Below are positions 24,901 to 36,900 of a stretch of DNA of 64,000 nucleotides, one piece after another. Each line of letters starts with the position of its first letter. The first letter of the stretch is position 1. The notes below the pieces were generated by a model that was not told where the DNA came from, did not search any database, and saw nothing but the letters and a program-made list of their open reading frames with translations. The DNA is from Patiria pectinifera (Eukaryota > Echinodermata > Asteroidea > Valvatida > Asterinidae), in assembly GCA_029964075.1 (NCBI GenBank), contig CM057138.1, forward strand, positions 5,760,932 through 5,824,931, in the 5' to 3' direction. A program made the translations under genes and the position numbers.

Positions 24901-27900
24901 GTTACTCCCTCTGGAACTGATTCAAAGACTCGGTGCTGGTCTTCCCGGGGAATCTGTGAATGTAACGGCAGGATCAGGTAGCCACGGTTGCCTGCAAAAG
25001 GGGAATCGAAGACACTTTGTGAAAGAAAGCTTCATCCAAAATACTTATTGGTATTTTGCAACAACATGCAACAATTTGCAACAACATGCAACAATTTGCA
25101 ACAACATGCAACAATTTGCAACAACATGCAACAATTTGCAACAACATGCAACAATTTGCAACAACATGCAACAATTTGCAACAACATGCAACAATTTGCA
25201 ACAACATGCACCACTTGTCAGAATTCCCAGCACAGAGTTTTCCTTGATACCTCCCCGACAAATTTCCCAAAATTCTATGAGAAATGTTTCCACTTCAACA
25301 AGGTTGCTGAGAAGTCAAGAGGAGGTTGCAGTAAAGCAACTAAGATACGGATAATACGAAAGCAACTTGTTGACAAGCGATGGCCTCCCTTCTCCCCTTT
25401 AGCCATCCTTTTCTCATAAAATTCCATGAGTTTCCCTGATTTTTTTGTTTGTTTTTCCCTAATTCCCTGCGTTTTTCCTGAGTTGAAAAATGGAAACTCA
25501 TTTTCAAGATTTCTCCTGATTTCCAGAGTGGCTAGGAACCATTCTTGTCAAAGTGCAAAAGCCTTCCCAGGCTAGCAAGATCCATCAGGTTAAAAATCCC
25601 AAGGTCAAACTGCCTCAGAGTCTATGGTCATTAAATGCAGCAGGATGCAACTGTGGTTTGGTTCAATGGGACTAGCTCTCATTGTCCCTGAATTGGCAGT
25701 TCATTCACTGGTGTTGATGGCTCAATGCAGCAAGGTCCCACAGACTTTGAAACTTGTAGTCTTGGTCCAAAACTGAATTTGGATTTATTCCGTAACACAG
25801 CTGGTCCCCGTCAAGCGCGGTAAAGCCGCCGCATTGCTAGACGGCGCTGTCAACAAGACGATTCAAATCCAGTCTTGGGAATTTCGGCAGCTCTACCCAA
25901 GAAATTCCAAACATACATGTACAAGTACCTCACGCCTTCACATTAGCATGGATACAGCGCGCATATAGTACGTTTTTGGGTAGTTGGAAGTTTTTGAGTA
26001 GCCCTGCCGAAATTCCCAAGAATTGATTTGATTCCTCTTATTGTCATCTACCGCCGCTGGTAATAAAATGAAATTGGATCCAGTCTGGGACACCTGTTAC
26101 ACCCGTGTTGCATCTGGCAGGGTTAGGATTAAGGTGAACATGGGCAGAATCCTCTTAAGGTGTACATGTGGAGCCATGGCGGGGGGGGGGGGGGGGGAAA
26201 ATGGCTGGACCTACCAAATTTAGGGTGTTCTTGTAGGTGTCTCATGAGGGCAAAGATCCAGTTCCAACCAGGCAGGAATACCAGAACGGCACCGTGCACG
26301 TTGAGGTTGTTGATGTAGGTCAATAATGCCTAAGAAATAAAAAAAAAACAGAAATAGATGACCTGAATGTCTGACTTTTTATGAAAACACAACACAGTTA
26401 TAGATGTTGAAATGTCATTGGCTGAAAACCAATCATGTGACATATTTTAAAAACTGATGAGTGATTACAAAAAAGTTTAGCATGTTCGATTTCTGAAGGG
26501 GAAATATGATGCTCGTGTTCTTGGGCAAGACACTTTACTACAATAGCCTCTCTCCACCCAGGTGTATAAATGAATACCTCTGAAGGTAGAGACCAGATTG
26601 CAATGATCTCGAGCTGCTGCAGACTTGAACTTCGAAGCACTTTGAGACATTGGAATAAGGGTTGTAGAAGCAGCACGTTAGTATACAAGTACATGTAAGT
26701 ATTACTTCTTTGCAACTAGAATGTCCAAAAATATAAAGTCCGCTTTTTTCTTACCTCGATGAGTTCAAAGCTCATCTCCTTCTCACTCATCTGTGCCATG
26801 GCGTTGCGGGTGCGCTCCGAGTACTGATTAGAAACCTGCTTGTTCATGTTCTCCTGGGCAAATAGAACGTAACAGTTTGATCAGTTTAAAGATCGCATTT
26901 AAGGGAAAGTTCAGGGTATCTCTTCAACTAATAGAGGTTAAGTTTTGAGTTTTTGCAAGACCTGCCTAGGACCAGCGCTGCGTCATGGATACGCAAGTGA
27001 ACGTCACCAAACTTGAGCAAAGTATGTGTTGGCACCTAACGCACATCTGCTGGTTTGCCGTAAGCAATGCCAAATAAGTGATTTTGGCATTCCTTGTAAA
27101 GTAGCCTTGGTCAAGGCGTTCGTCATCAGCCATCTCCACAGTAACCGGCGGCCAAACTTTATTCTCACCGCTTGTTAATGCGCTAGCTGTACTGTGTGTG
27201 TACGTATGTGAATACGTGTTCTACAAAACCCCCCAGACCAACACACAAAGGGAAAACAACAGATCCTTTCAGTCCTCGGGAATTGGGTCTTTTGTTGGAA
27301 ACGGTCCTCTGTAGTAAATTTGTGTGCTTAGTCTATGGGAGAGTGTTATATTACAGGGACAACGGGAAACACAAAGCATTGTCCTCGAGAGTACAGTAAA
27401 AACAAGAGTGCGTGTACAGTGCAAAAATGGCCAAGTTCGCGCAAGGACTATAGTTGACCAATGGTTAACTAACATTTGCCCGAACTCTGTCTAGTCGACG
27501 GTGGCTGACTACGCTAGTCGACTATTTGGAACCAACCTACTGGGGCTGGTTGCATCGCTGGTAACCAATAGCCGTGCGCATTCATAACGCTAGCAGAGAG
27601 CCAGGATCCAGAAATTTTGCGATGACATTTTGACCAGCGTTTGACTGGAGACGTTTGCACGTTGCCATCAGTGCGCAGGCGTAAGGTACGTCACAAATCA
27701 ACCACTAGTCGACTAATGGTCCTTGCTCGAACTTGGCCAATACAGCGTGAACAGCTAACTCATGCAGGCCATATTTATATGCAAAGCAACTAGGCCCGGA
27801 CAAACGCCTCGTACAGTATTTTGTACACCGCGGGCCTAAGGCTGTGTCTGAACGGCTTGGCTGTGGCTAGATGTAACACACGTGTTTATGGGAAGTAACT

Positions 27901-30900
27901 TCAGCCGCTACCATAGACACGTGTATTTGTAAGTCATAGCCAACTGTTTTGTACACTGCCTTTGGCTGTGTCTGAATGGCTTGGCTATGGCTCACAATAA
28001 CACACGACTCTATCGGAAGTGGCTTAAACTGCTTCCATTGAACATGTGTATTTGTAAGCCATAGCCAACTATTTTGTACACCACCTTTGGCTGTGTCTGA
28101 ATGACATGGCTATGGCTCACCATAACACACGAGTCTATGGGAAGTGGCTTAAGCTGCTTCCATAGAGCATGTGTATTTGTAAGCCATAGCCGTCGACACT
28201 GACTTACACTGAATTCATCATCAGCCTCTTCTTCGTCATCGTCATCCCTGTTCTTGTTCTTACTCTTTCTGGTGTTCGCCGAGGGAACAAAGTTCAGCAT
28301 CTGAACAATATCCTCCAGATAGTACTCTGCAAAGGGAAGAAACAAAAATCCCATCATTAAAATTGTGTTACAGCCATAGAGCTATATTAAATTCCTAGAG
28401 CGCTAACTCGTCACTCTGCGCGCGGAGACGCTTTGAAGCCGTCCTGGGCGCAGACATTTTGAATTCATGTGCGTGTTTGTAGAACATAATGAAATAAGTG
28501 GAGTGAATTTTGAAAGTGTACTCTACATGCAACGCGCAAGTAGAACATACGCAAACAACTTAAGCGTGTCATGACGGTTCAAAAAACGTCACGGCAAAAA
28601 GCATCAGCAGCGAATTATACGCGTACGCGTTGCGCTGTTTGTGTAGAGCAAAATTACACGCTCATTTGCTGATCGTGAGTTTCGGTTTTGGACGTATTGG
28701 CTTCGATAACGCACCAGTATGGAATACAAATGCAGAGATGCAAATAGCCGTACAAAAGCCGTACAAAATTTCTAGGTCTCCATAGGTTTGTGCACAAACA
28801 TGGATGCGCCCAGCAGGCATTACTTTGTACACGAAGTTAGCGCTCTAGTAATTTAATATAGCTCTATGGTTACAGCGCTAACATGTCAGACTATGTATTC
28901 GTGGGGAAAGTAAGTAAAGTCTGTCATGAGCCAATAGGTCTCTCTCAAATGACGTCATTTCCTACAGACCAGCCACGTGGATCGGCATTTTGAGCGTCAA
29001 CACATTTCGAGCTGCAAGCGCACGTGTTTGGAACATTTTCAACACTGCACAATGCGTGCTTGATTGCATAAAATATGCAGCTGCAGTTCTCCTACAGAGA
29101 TGGCCGTCTTTGAGAGAGACCTTTATGGCCCATCAGGCGCATTTATTTCCAGTTTCCTTGGCATGAAACGACAGAGAAAATTTCTATTCCCCCTGGATGG
29201 GATGTCTGTCCATCACAGGGTACTCCCTATTTAAAGCCGGTACTCATTTACATGTACACTGCTGGGTGGAGAGAGGCAAGTGGGGGTGAAGTGGCTTGCC
29301 CAAGGACACAACATATGGCCAGCATCTGGATTTGAACCCCTGGCCGCCTGATCATGAGTCACGAACCCTAACCACTAGGCCACACTCCCCATCATTCGCG
29401 GGGAAAGCAGTATCTTTAGCTAATCTATTTACGATCTAACCGTTGTCCTTCAATAACATGCTGAGTAGATAGGCAATTCCAGTGATATATTCAATAATGT
29501 AATTTCCCAATACCCGCAAACCCTCATTTCGACCTCTGTTTTTTTTTCTTTCTTTTTTTTAAATTTTATTTCTTATTTTAACTGGGTAGCCCATTCAGTG
29601 GAATCCACTGATCTCCCATGGGGCCCAGTAAAGAGAAGACAATGTGAAGAAATTACAGTTTTAGATGTGGGAGGAAAAGCCCAGAAGAGTATTCTGAGGA
29701 AAACCCACGGAATCAGGTAGGGACTGAAAACTCAATTCACATGTTGGCCCAGGCAGGATTCGAACCCGGGTCACAACAGTGGAAGGCGGGGAACGTACCG
29801 CTACGCCAACCTGACTCCCCGCTCATTTTGCCAGAATGCCTCACATTTGTACCCAGCGTTTGAGCACACAAAGTGAGTAGCACGTTTACCTTGCACTGGA
29901 TGGGACCGGCCGTAGACTTCCACCACGGGGCAATCACCAAAGTACTGGCTGAACATCGTAGTGTCGATGGTTGCTGACATGAGGATGATGCGCATGTCTG
30001 GGAAGGATCTCTGCATGTCCCGCAGGACGACGAGCAGGAAATCAGTCTGTAGGATAGACCAGAAACAATCCGTATCTAGAATTGTGTTTGACAAAAACAA
30101 GCTGTTTCGGCTGTTTGACAGAACTGACATCAGTTAGATTTTCATGTGTAACACATCCACGTACAAGTACATGTACATGTTTTTTATGGATACAATAAAC
30201 ACAACAAAGTACTCCCTTTTACTAAAAGAAAAATTGCAGAAAATAAAGGAAATATGATCAATAGTTGGACACAATGTATTGAATAAGGCCAGTAATAAAA
30301 CCACAGTGGAAGCACATGTAATATCAAATCAACCATAAATAGGTCAAAGTACAGCAGTTACCTCCCTCTTTAACCCTAAAAGGGCCGGGTTATTTTGACC
30401 ATCTCTCGGCTGGGGATCTCGGCCATCGAGTGACGAAAAATTTTGAAACTCAATACATGCATAGAGCAACTCTTCATGAACATACCCAAGAAATTTCATG
30501 ACTATAGGTCAAAGGGTTTTGGAATTATAGTTCATTAATTATTCATGTATGAATGGCAATTCTGCTCTGTGTACACGACGTATATGGGAAAATTTAGTTT
30601 TCAAGGAAATGTTTTCGCTGTGCGGCAACCAGTGGTCTGATTTTTATGTTTTAGGTATCAAAAGATGCGCAAGGCTCGAGGCCAAAAAGTCATAACAGCT
30701 CGGGTCACAAAATTTTCTTTTTTTAAGGCTATCGCGGAAAAATCTGGGGGGAGGGGGGCAGATTCCGCCCCCCCCCCCGCATTTTTAAGGTTAAGGAATT
30801 AACTTTCCGAGTCCAAACCAAGAGGCTTCTGTAGTGAGACCCTGTAACCTTACAAGGATAATCAGTTTACCAGCATGAACTTTGAATGTGTAGAGAGTCT

Positions 30901-33900
30901 TTGACCACAAAACGGATGTTTAAAATCATAACGAACACAAGAGCTGTTTCAGAGCAGTACTCCGAAACAGCTAATGACAATACACAGGGTTTCTGTATGT
31001 TGCAGTTTTTTTATTTTCCAGTGATCAACGATTTTTGACATATAAGCTAAGTAAACAATCTAAAAACATGGCATTATTGCCAAAATCTGGCCAAATGTGC
31101 ACTTTGAAACTTTTGGCTGTTTTGGCACGCCAGCCGAATTCTGAATTCTTGCACAAGCACCTTTTTCATTTCATTTCATAAAACTAACTGAGACAAGGGT
31201 CTATCCTACTTACATTGAGATCTCGCTCGTGAATCTCGTCCACAATCACGTGAGAAATGCCCCTCAGACCGGCCTCCAACTTACGCAGAAGAGTTCCTGT
31301 TGAGTAACACACACAACAATACAAAGATTCAAAGTTACTTTTATAAGATGGAAATTAGCGGCGGGGAGATGTAACTTCAATACTGGGTTTTGCCCTTCAC
31401 CGCCAAAATTTTACAAACACCGTAAACACGATGTTGTCTGAGGGCTTCGCACCCACGATCTGCTTACTATTGCAGACCTCTTACCACATGACCACCGAGA
31501 TTGCTGGGGTCAGCTGGCAGGTTCGAATCTGATATAGCAGTGGGCACTGCAACCAAACTATTCATAAGATGGAGGTTTCGTAGGGGTGATACAAATTCAA
31601 TATTCGGTTTTGACACTTAATTGACGTATTTTTTATATAACACTGTATACTCAGTGTTGTCCCTAGCCTTTTGCCAAGGCCATCGTGGCTTAACTTGCCG
31701 GCATTAGACAAAGCGGCGAAACCGCGAAGCAACTGGAGCAGGAGACCACACACGCGAGTGGGGAAGCCACCAGACCTTTTCCAACTTGTCAAGAGTTTCT
31801 AATGTTTTTTTTTATAATCTCGATTTTTGCTACCCCAACAGGGTAGCAAAATTCCAACCAATCATCAGCCTTTTCGTGCGTGCGTGGTTACTACCTGGAC
31901 GCGTCGACGCGCCCCGATGCTTGCACAAAATTTAAAAACAAAAAATGCGAGTCTACTTTTCCCCGAGATCGTGACTGCGCAATTGTTCTTACATTGTCTT
32001 ATTTTAATTTTACTTATAAAAGTATTTCAAGAAATTCTTTGAGTGTATGAACTTATTTTTCATCTGAACTTACAGTTATTTGCTCTTACGTTTTCCTTAC
32101 TCACCCTCCTTTCACAAATGGAAGCGACTAGGCAAAATCCGCGTTGTGATTGGTTAACCTTTCAGCACTCTTCTTATTTGCATAAAGAAATGTGAATAAT
32201 TCAACAAACTCGAGTTGGAAAAGGCCTCGTGCTTTCGCAGCTCCGCCGCTCTAAGCCACGATGGCCTTGGTGAAAGGCTATGTTGTCCCGAATGATTGTG
32301 TGAAAAAAATTACTCATGTGGGACTCGAACCCACGACCTCATGCTTACAAGTGCACACGTCTTACCACTGTTTGTCCCACTATTCATGTGCACACTGTAC
32401 TATACAAGCAGTGAATGTAGTACCAACTTACCGACGGTGCAGAAGAGCATGGCGCCTTGTGGGCGGGGCCTAACTGTATCAAAGCGCACCGAGTAGCCGG
32501 AGCTAATGCCAAGCTCCTCCCCTCTCTCCACGGCAACGCGCTCGGCGATGGACACGGCACTGATCCTGCGGGGCTGTCAGCAAAACAAATGTTATACTTT
32601 TGTAGTTTTTAACCAAGCCTGTGTGCCATCTGCATGTGCGTTATAACTTTCATGTCGTGTTCAGATGCACAACTATATTTAATTCTTATTCATAAATACC
32701 TAAGACAGTTCACCAATTCCCATTGGTCGAGAGCCCGTCATGTGGCCATTTTTAAACAATTGATAAAGACCGACTGATTGGTCTTAAACACTTTTCCAGT
32801 GTCACATGAAATTTTGACTCCTATGAAATCCGGATTAGCACAGGCAGGAATCGAACCACGGTCACAACGGTGGAAGGCGAGGAAAGTACCGCTATGCCAA
32901 CCCGACTCCCTAAATGCCACTCTACCAACTAATAACTTGCTCTTTTGACACCGTATTTTTCTCTTCAGAAAAAAAATGACCTGGTCAGTTTCACTGGGTA
33001 GGGTTTTGTAAATCACAGCTAACACTGGACTTGGGAGAAAAGTAACCACGAGGAAACTTTCCCTGGCTATTCGCACTGGACTATGCATGGGAAAAGTAAC
33101 CATTGTCTCAGTGAGTTTTACACACAAAAAAGTCCAATGTGAACGCGGCTCCTGCCTTACCTGGGTGACGATGATGTTGCAGAATGCTCCTTTGCCTTGC
33201 TGAATGAAGCTGTCAAGGATGAATTGTGGTACCTGGGTGGTCTTACCGCAGCCCGTGGCCCCACGGATGATGACCACGGGACTGCGCGTGATGGTGTCTA
33301 TAATATTCTGCTGGGTCTCGAAGATGGGCAGCGAGTGGCGTTCTCCCAACATCTGAAAGAAGTAAGTTTGGGTGTTCTTGTTTCTACATTTACCTTCACT
33401 TTCCCCCCAAGATTTTCACAGGCCAACACAGCCCCCCTTGCGGTCATATATGTACCCCCTCAAGATGAAGAAAAAAACCTGCCCCTCAAATGCACACATG
33501 AAAGCATTATGATCGCGTTTGAAAATAGTCTCCTCTCTTGTAATGCAAAAGTGCCCCTCAAAAACACATGTACCCCTCGCGCATTAACAAGTTTGTGAAC
33601 CTTCTCAAGATGGAAAACTACCCCTCGAAAGCACAAATACCCCTCTCGTAATAATAAGACTGTGCCCCTCTCAAGATGGAAAACTGGCCTGTAAAAAAAA
33701 GGAGTGCTCCTCATGCGAATAAAATGGTCACTGAACTGGCCATCAAAAGCAACAGTGCCCTTCTCGCACTCTCACGCTAGCAAAAATGGTCCCTTTGCAT
33801 AGGCCTAACTAGTCAAATTCAAGGGCAGACCCAGAGAGGTTACTACCGGGACGTGCCGGAGGCCGGAGGGCTCTCTCAAGTGAAAAATTACCTTATTTGA

Positions 33901-36900
33901 GAACAATACGGCCATATTGAGACTATTTCAGGAGAAAATACAACAAATTTTCACAACTATGGATTTCAGAAATAGTGCTGCTTGTACCTTTTGGAATCTG
34001 GAATCTTGGAGTTTGTGCTGCGAGTCCTGATAGATCTCGTTGCTGACGTCTTCCAGAGTCATCTAAATCAATCAAATCAGATCAAAGATCATTTCACCAA
34101 CAAAAAAAAATGAAAACAGATCAAAAGAACAGTGCTGTAGGCAAGGAACTTGTACCTGCAATGGATGACAAGTGAATCACAAAGTGTGGTCACAAGTCAA
34201 TTCACATGTACAAGTTGACTTGTGATGACTTGTGATTGACTTGTGATTGACTTGTGATTGACTTGTGATTGACTTGTGATTGACTTGTGATAGACTTGTG
34301 ATTGACTTGTGATTGACTTGTGACTGACTTGTGACTGACTTGTGACTGACCTGTGATAGACTTGTGATTGACTTGTGATTGACTTGTGATTGACTTGTGA
34401 TGGACTTGTGATTGACTTGTGATGGACTTGTGATTGACTTGTGATTGACTTGTGATTGACTTGTGATTGACTTGTGACTGACTTGTGATTGTCTTGTGAT
34501 GACTTGTGATTGCCTTGTGATGACTTGTGATTGACTAGTGATTGACTTGTGATAGACTTGTGATTGACTTGTGACTGACTTGTGATTGACTTGTGATTGA
34601 CTTGTGATAGACTTGTGATTGACTTGTGATTGACTTGTGATGGACTTGTGACTGACTTGTGATTGACTTGTGATTGACTTTTGATGGACTTGTGATTGAC
34701 TTGTGATTGACTTGTGATTGACTTGTGATTGACTTGTGATTGACTTGTGATTGACTTGTGATTGACTTGTGATTGACTTGTGAAGACTACCTCAACTGCA
34801 AACAATTGAAAGTGGGCTCAAATCGACCAATGAAAAAAAGTTTACAAAAAGTTGATTCAATAAGAGACCAAGCAAGTAACAAGTTTACTTCTGCATTGAA
34901 AGGTGCCACTGAAAATAAAAGAAATTAATTTCAAAGAAAAGGAAAATGTCTCTGACATTTCTTTACTACAAAGCTTACATACATACTTTCTGCCAGTAAT
35001 CATTCTGCTAGTTTAACATGACTTTGAAGCACAGTAAGAATTTTAAACCAATAAATTAAGTGCCAAGAGCCAATGTGGCCCATCAGGCCAGCGTTTACCT
35101 CCGGTTTGCTTGGCATGAAATGACTGAGAATATTTCTATTCCCCCTGGATGGGATGCCAGTCCATCACAGGTTACTCCCCAGCTTATGCAGGTACCCACT
35201 TATACTCCTGGGTGGAGAGAGGCAAATCGGGGTGAAGTGGTTTGCCCAAGGACACAAAACACGACCAGCAGCTGGAATCGAACCACTGACCCTCTGATCA
35301 TGAGTTAGGAACCCTTACCACTAGGCCACAATCTCTGGAAGTGTTAGGACTCTTTGGGGAAAGTTTTAAGACTCACCTGAGCTAACGGCCCCTCGTCAAT
35401 GTTACAGTTGAGCCAGGGGTTCCAGTTGGGTTGAGGGGGTGACCAGGACACCCCATATGCCCCCCTCGGGCCCTCTGGGTTCTCAAACGTCTGGTCGTCC
35501 TTTTCCGAGGTAAGCTTGACTGGTTCATTCTGCGAAATTTAATGGGTGGGTTATTTATCATTACGTCATTTTCTTTTCTAACAAATTCACGATGCGACTG
35601 AATCCAAGTTTGAATGATCGATCATATAATAAATCATGCGAAAATGAACAGCCCTAAAGTCATCTATCGAGCCGAAACCTGGAGCATGACGAAAGAGCTT
35701 CAAGATCGCCTTGATGGCAAATACACCAGGTTTCTTATGAGGGTGCAGAACATCTCATGGCCTGAGCACAAGACTAAAGAACAGATTTACGGAGACATTC
35801 CACCTATCTCTGCTATTGTTGCTCAACAATGAGTTCGCTTTGCTGGCAACTGCTACCGTGCTGTAAACCAGGTCATATCTGATGTATTATGTTGGAGAAT
35901 TCCATGCCCTAATAGAGGACGAAGACCTTTCAACTACATTGATGTGTTATAAGATGGAATTTTGCGTCGGGGTGATATAAATCAAATATGGTTTTGCCCT
36001 TCACCGACGTTTTTAAACACTGTATACTCAGTGTGTTACCTCCCGAGTGAAAGTTGGAAAAAATCACTCGGGTGGGACTCGAACCCACGACCTCCTGCTT
36101 TCTAGTGCAGATGTCTTACCACTCGGCCACCGAGCTTACGGGATCGGTTAGCTGGTTCGAATCTGATGTACATAGCAGCGGGTACCGCATAAACTATTAT
36201 AAGATGGAATTTTTGCATCAGGGTGATGTAAATCAAATTAGGTTTTGCCCTTCTCCAATGTATAAGCACTGTATGCTCAGTGTGTTACCTCCCGAGTGAA
36301 AGTTGGAAAAAATCACTCTTATAATAGTTTATGCGGTACCCGCTGCTATGTACATCAGATTCGAACCAGCCAACCGATCCCGTTAGCTTAGTGGTCGAGT
36401 GGTAAGACATCTGCACTAGAAAGCAGGAGGTCGTGGGTTCGAGTCCCACCCGAGTGATTTTTTCCAACTTTCACTCGGGAGGTAACACACTGAGTATACA
36501 GTGTTTAAAAACGTCGGTGAAGGGCAAAACCTAATTTGATTTACATTGATGTGATTGGCAGAGACACCCAATGTGAAATTGAAGACCTTCCGTACATAAT
36601 GAGGGATAAAGACACCTGGTGTGGCATTGTGAATGAGATCTCGGTTGTGACCGCTAGATGATGATGACGATGAATGTCATCATTTGAAGAAAAAGAAAAA
36701 GCTCGGCTCCGGACTATTGCTATTTGTGAGATGTCAAATTTTTGAATTTCAAAGTGTGAATAAGGTCAAAGTTGGCTAAAATTTAGGGCGAATCTGTAGA
36801 TTCTAGATTGGGTGTTCCTTACTGGAATGTTGCTGGTTGTGCATAAAAAAGCTAGGAAAGATTCCCATATCTGGCCATCACTTGTCACCCTGTGCACAAA

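Noticed and set aside
24899-25419. Frames rich in [16 protein letters not shown]
   Set aside because: Translation of the perfect 20-bp tandem repeat beside exon 18.
34197-34805. 202-codon frame of SQVNHKSIT repeats
   Set aside because: Same artefact in the intron 9 minisatellite.
36371-36460. Functional tRNA-Ser-like gene
   Set aside because: A and B boxes are present and the anticodon-like loop resembles tRNA-Ser(AGA). The anticodon stem has an 8-nt loop and the acceptor stem pairs poorly. Multiple dispersed copies with target duplications mark it as a SINE.
36054-36467. Repeated peptide [24 protein letters not shown] as a protein family
   Set aside because: It is the antisense translation of the tRNA-like head of a SINE. 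The same frame appears at 47941-48198 and 57217-57441 for that reason.
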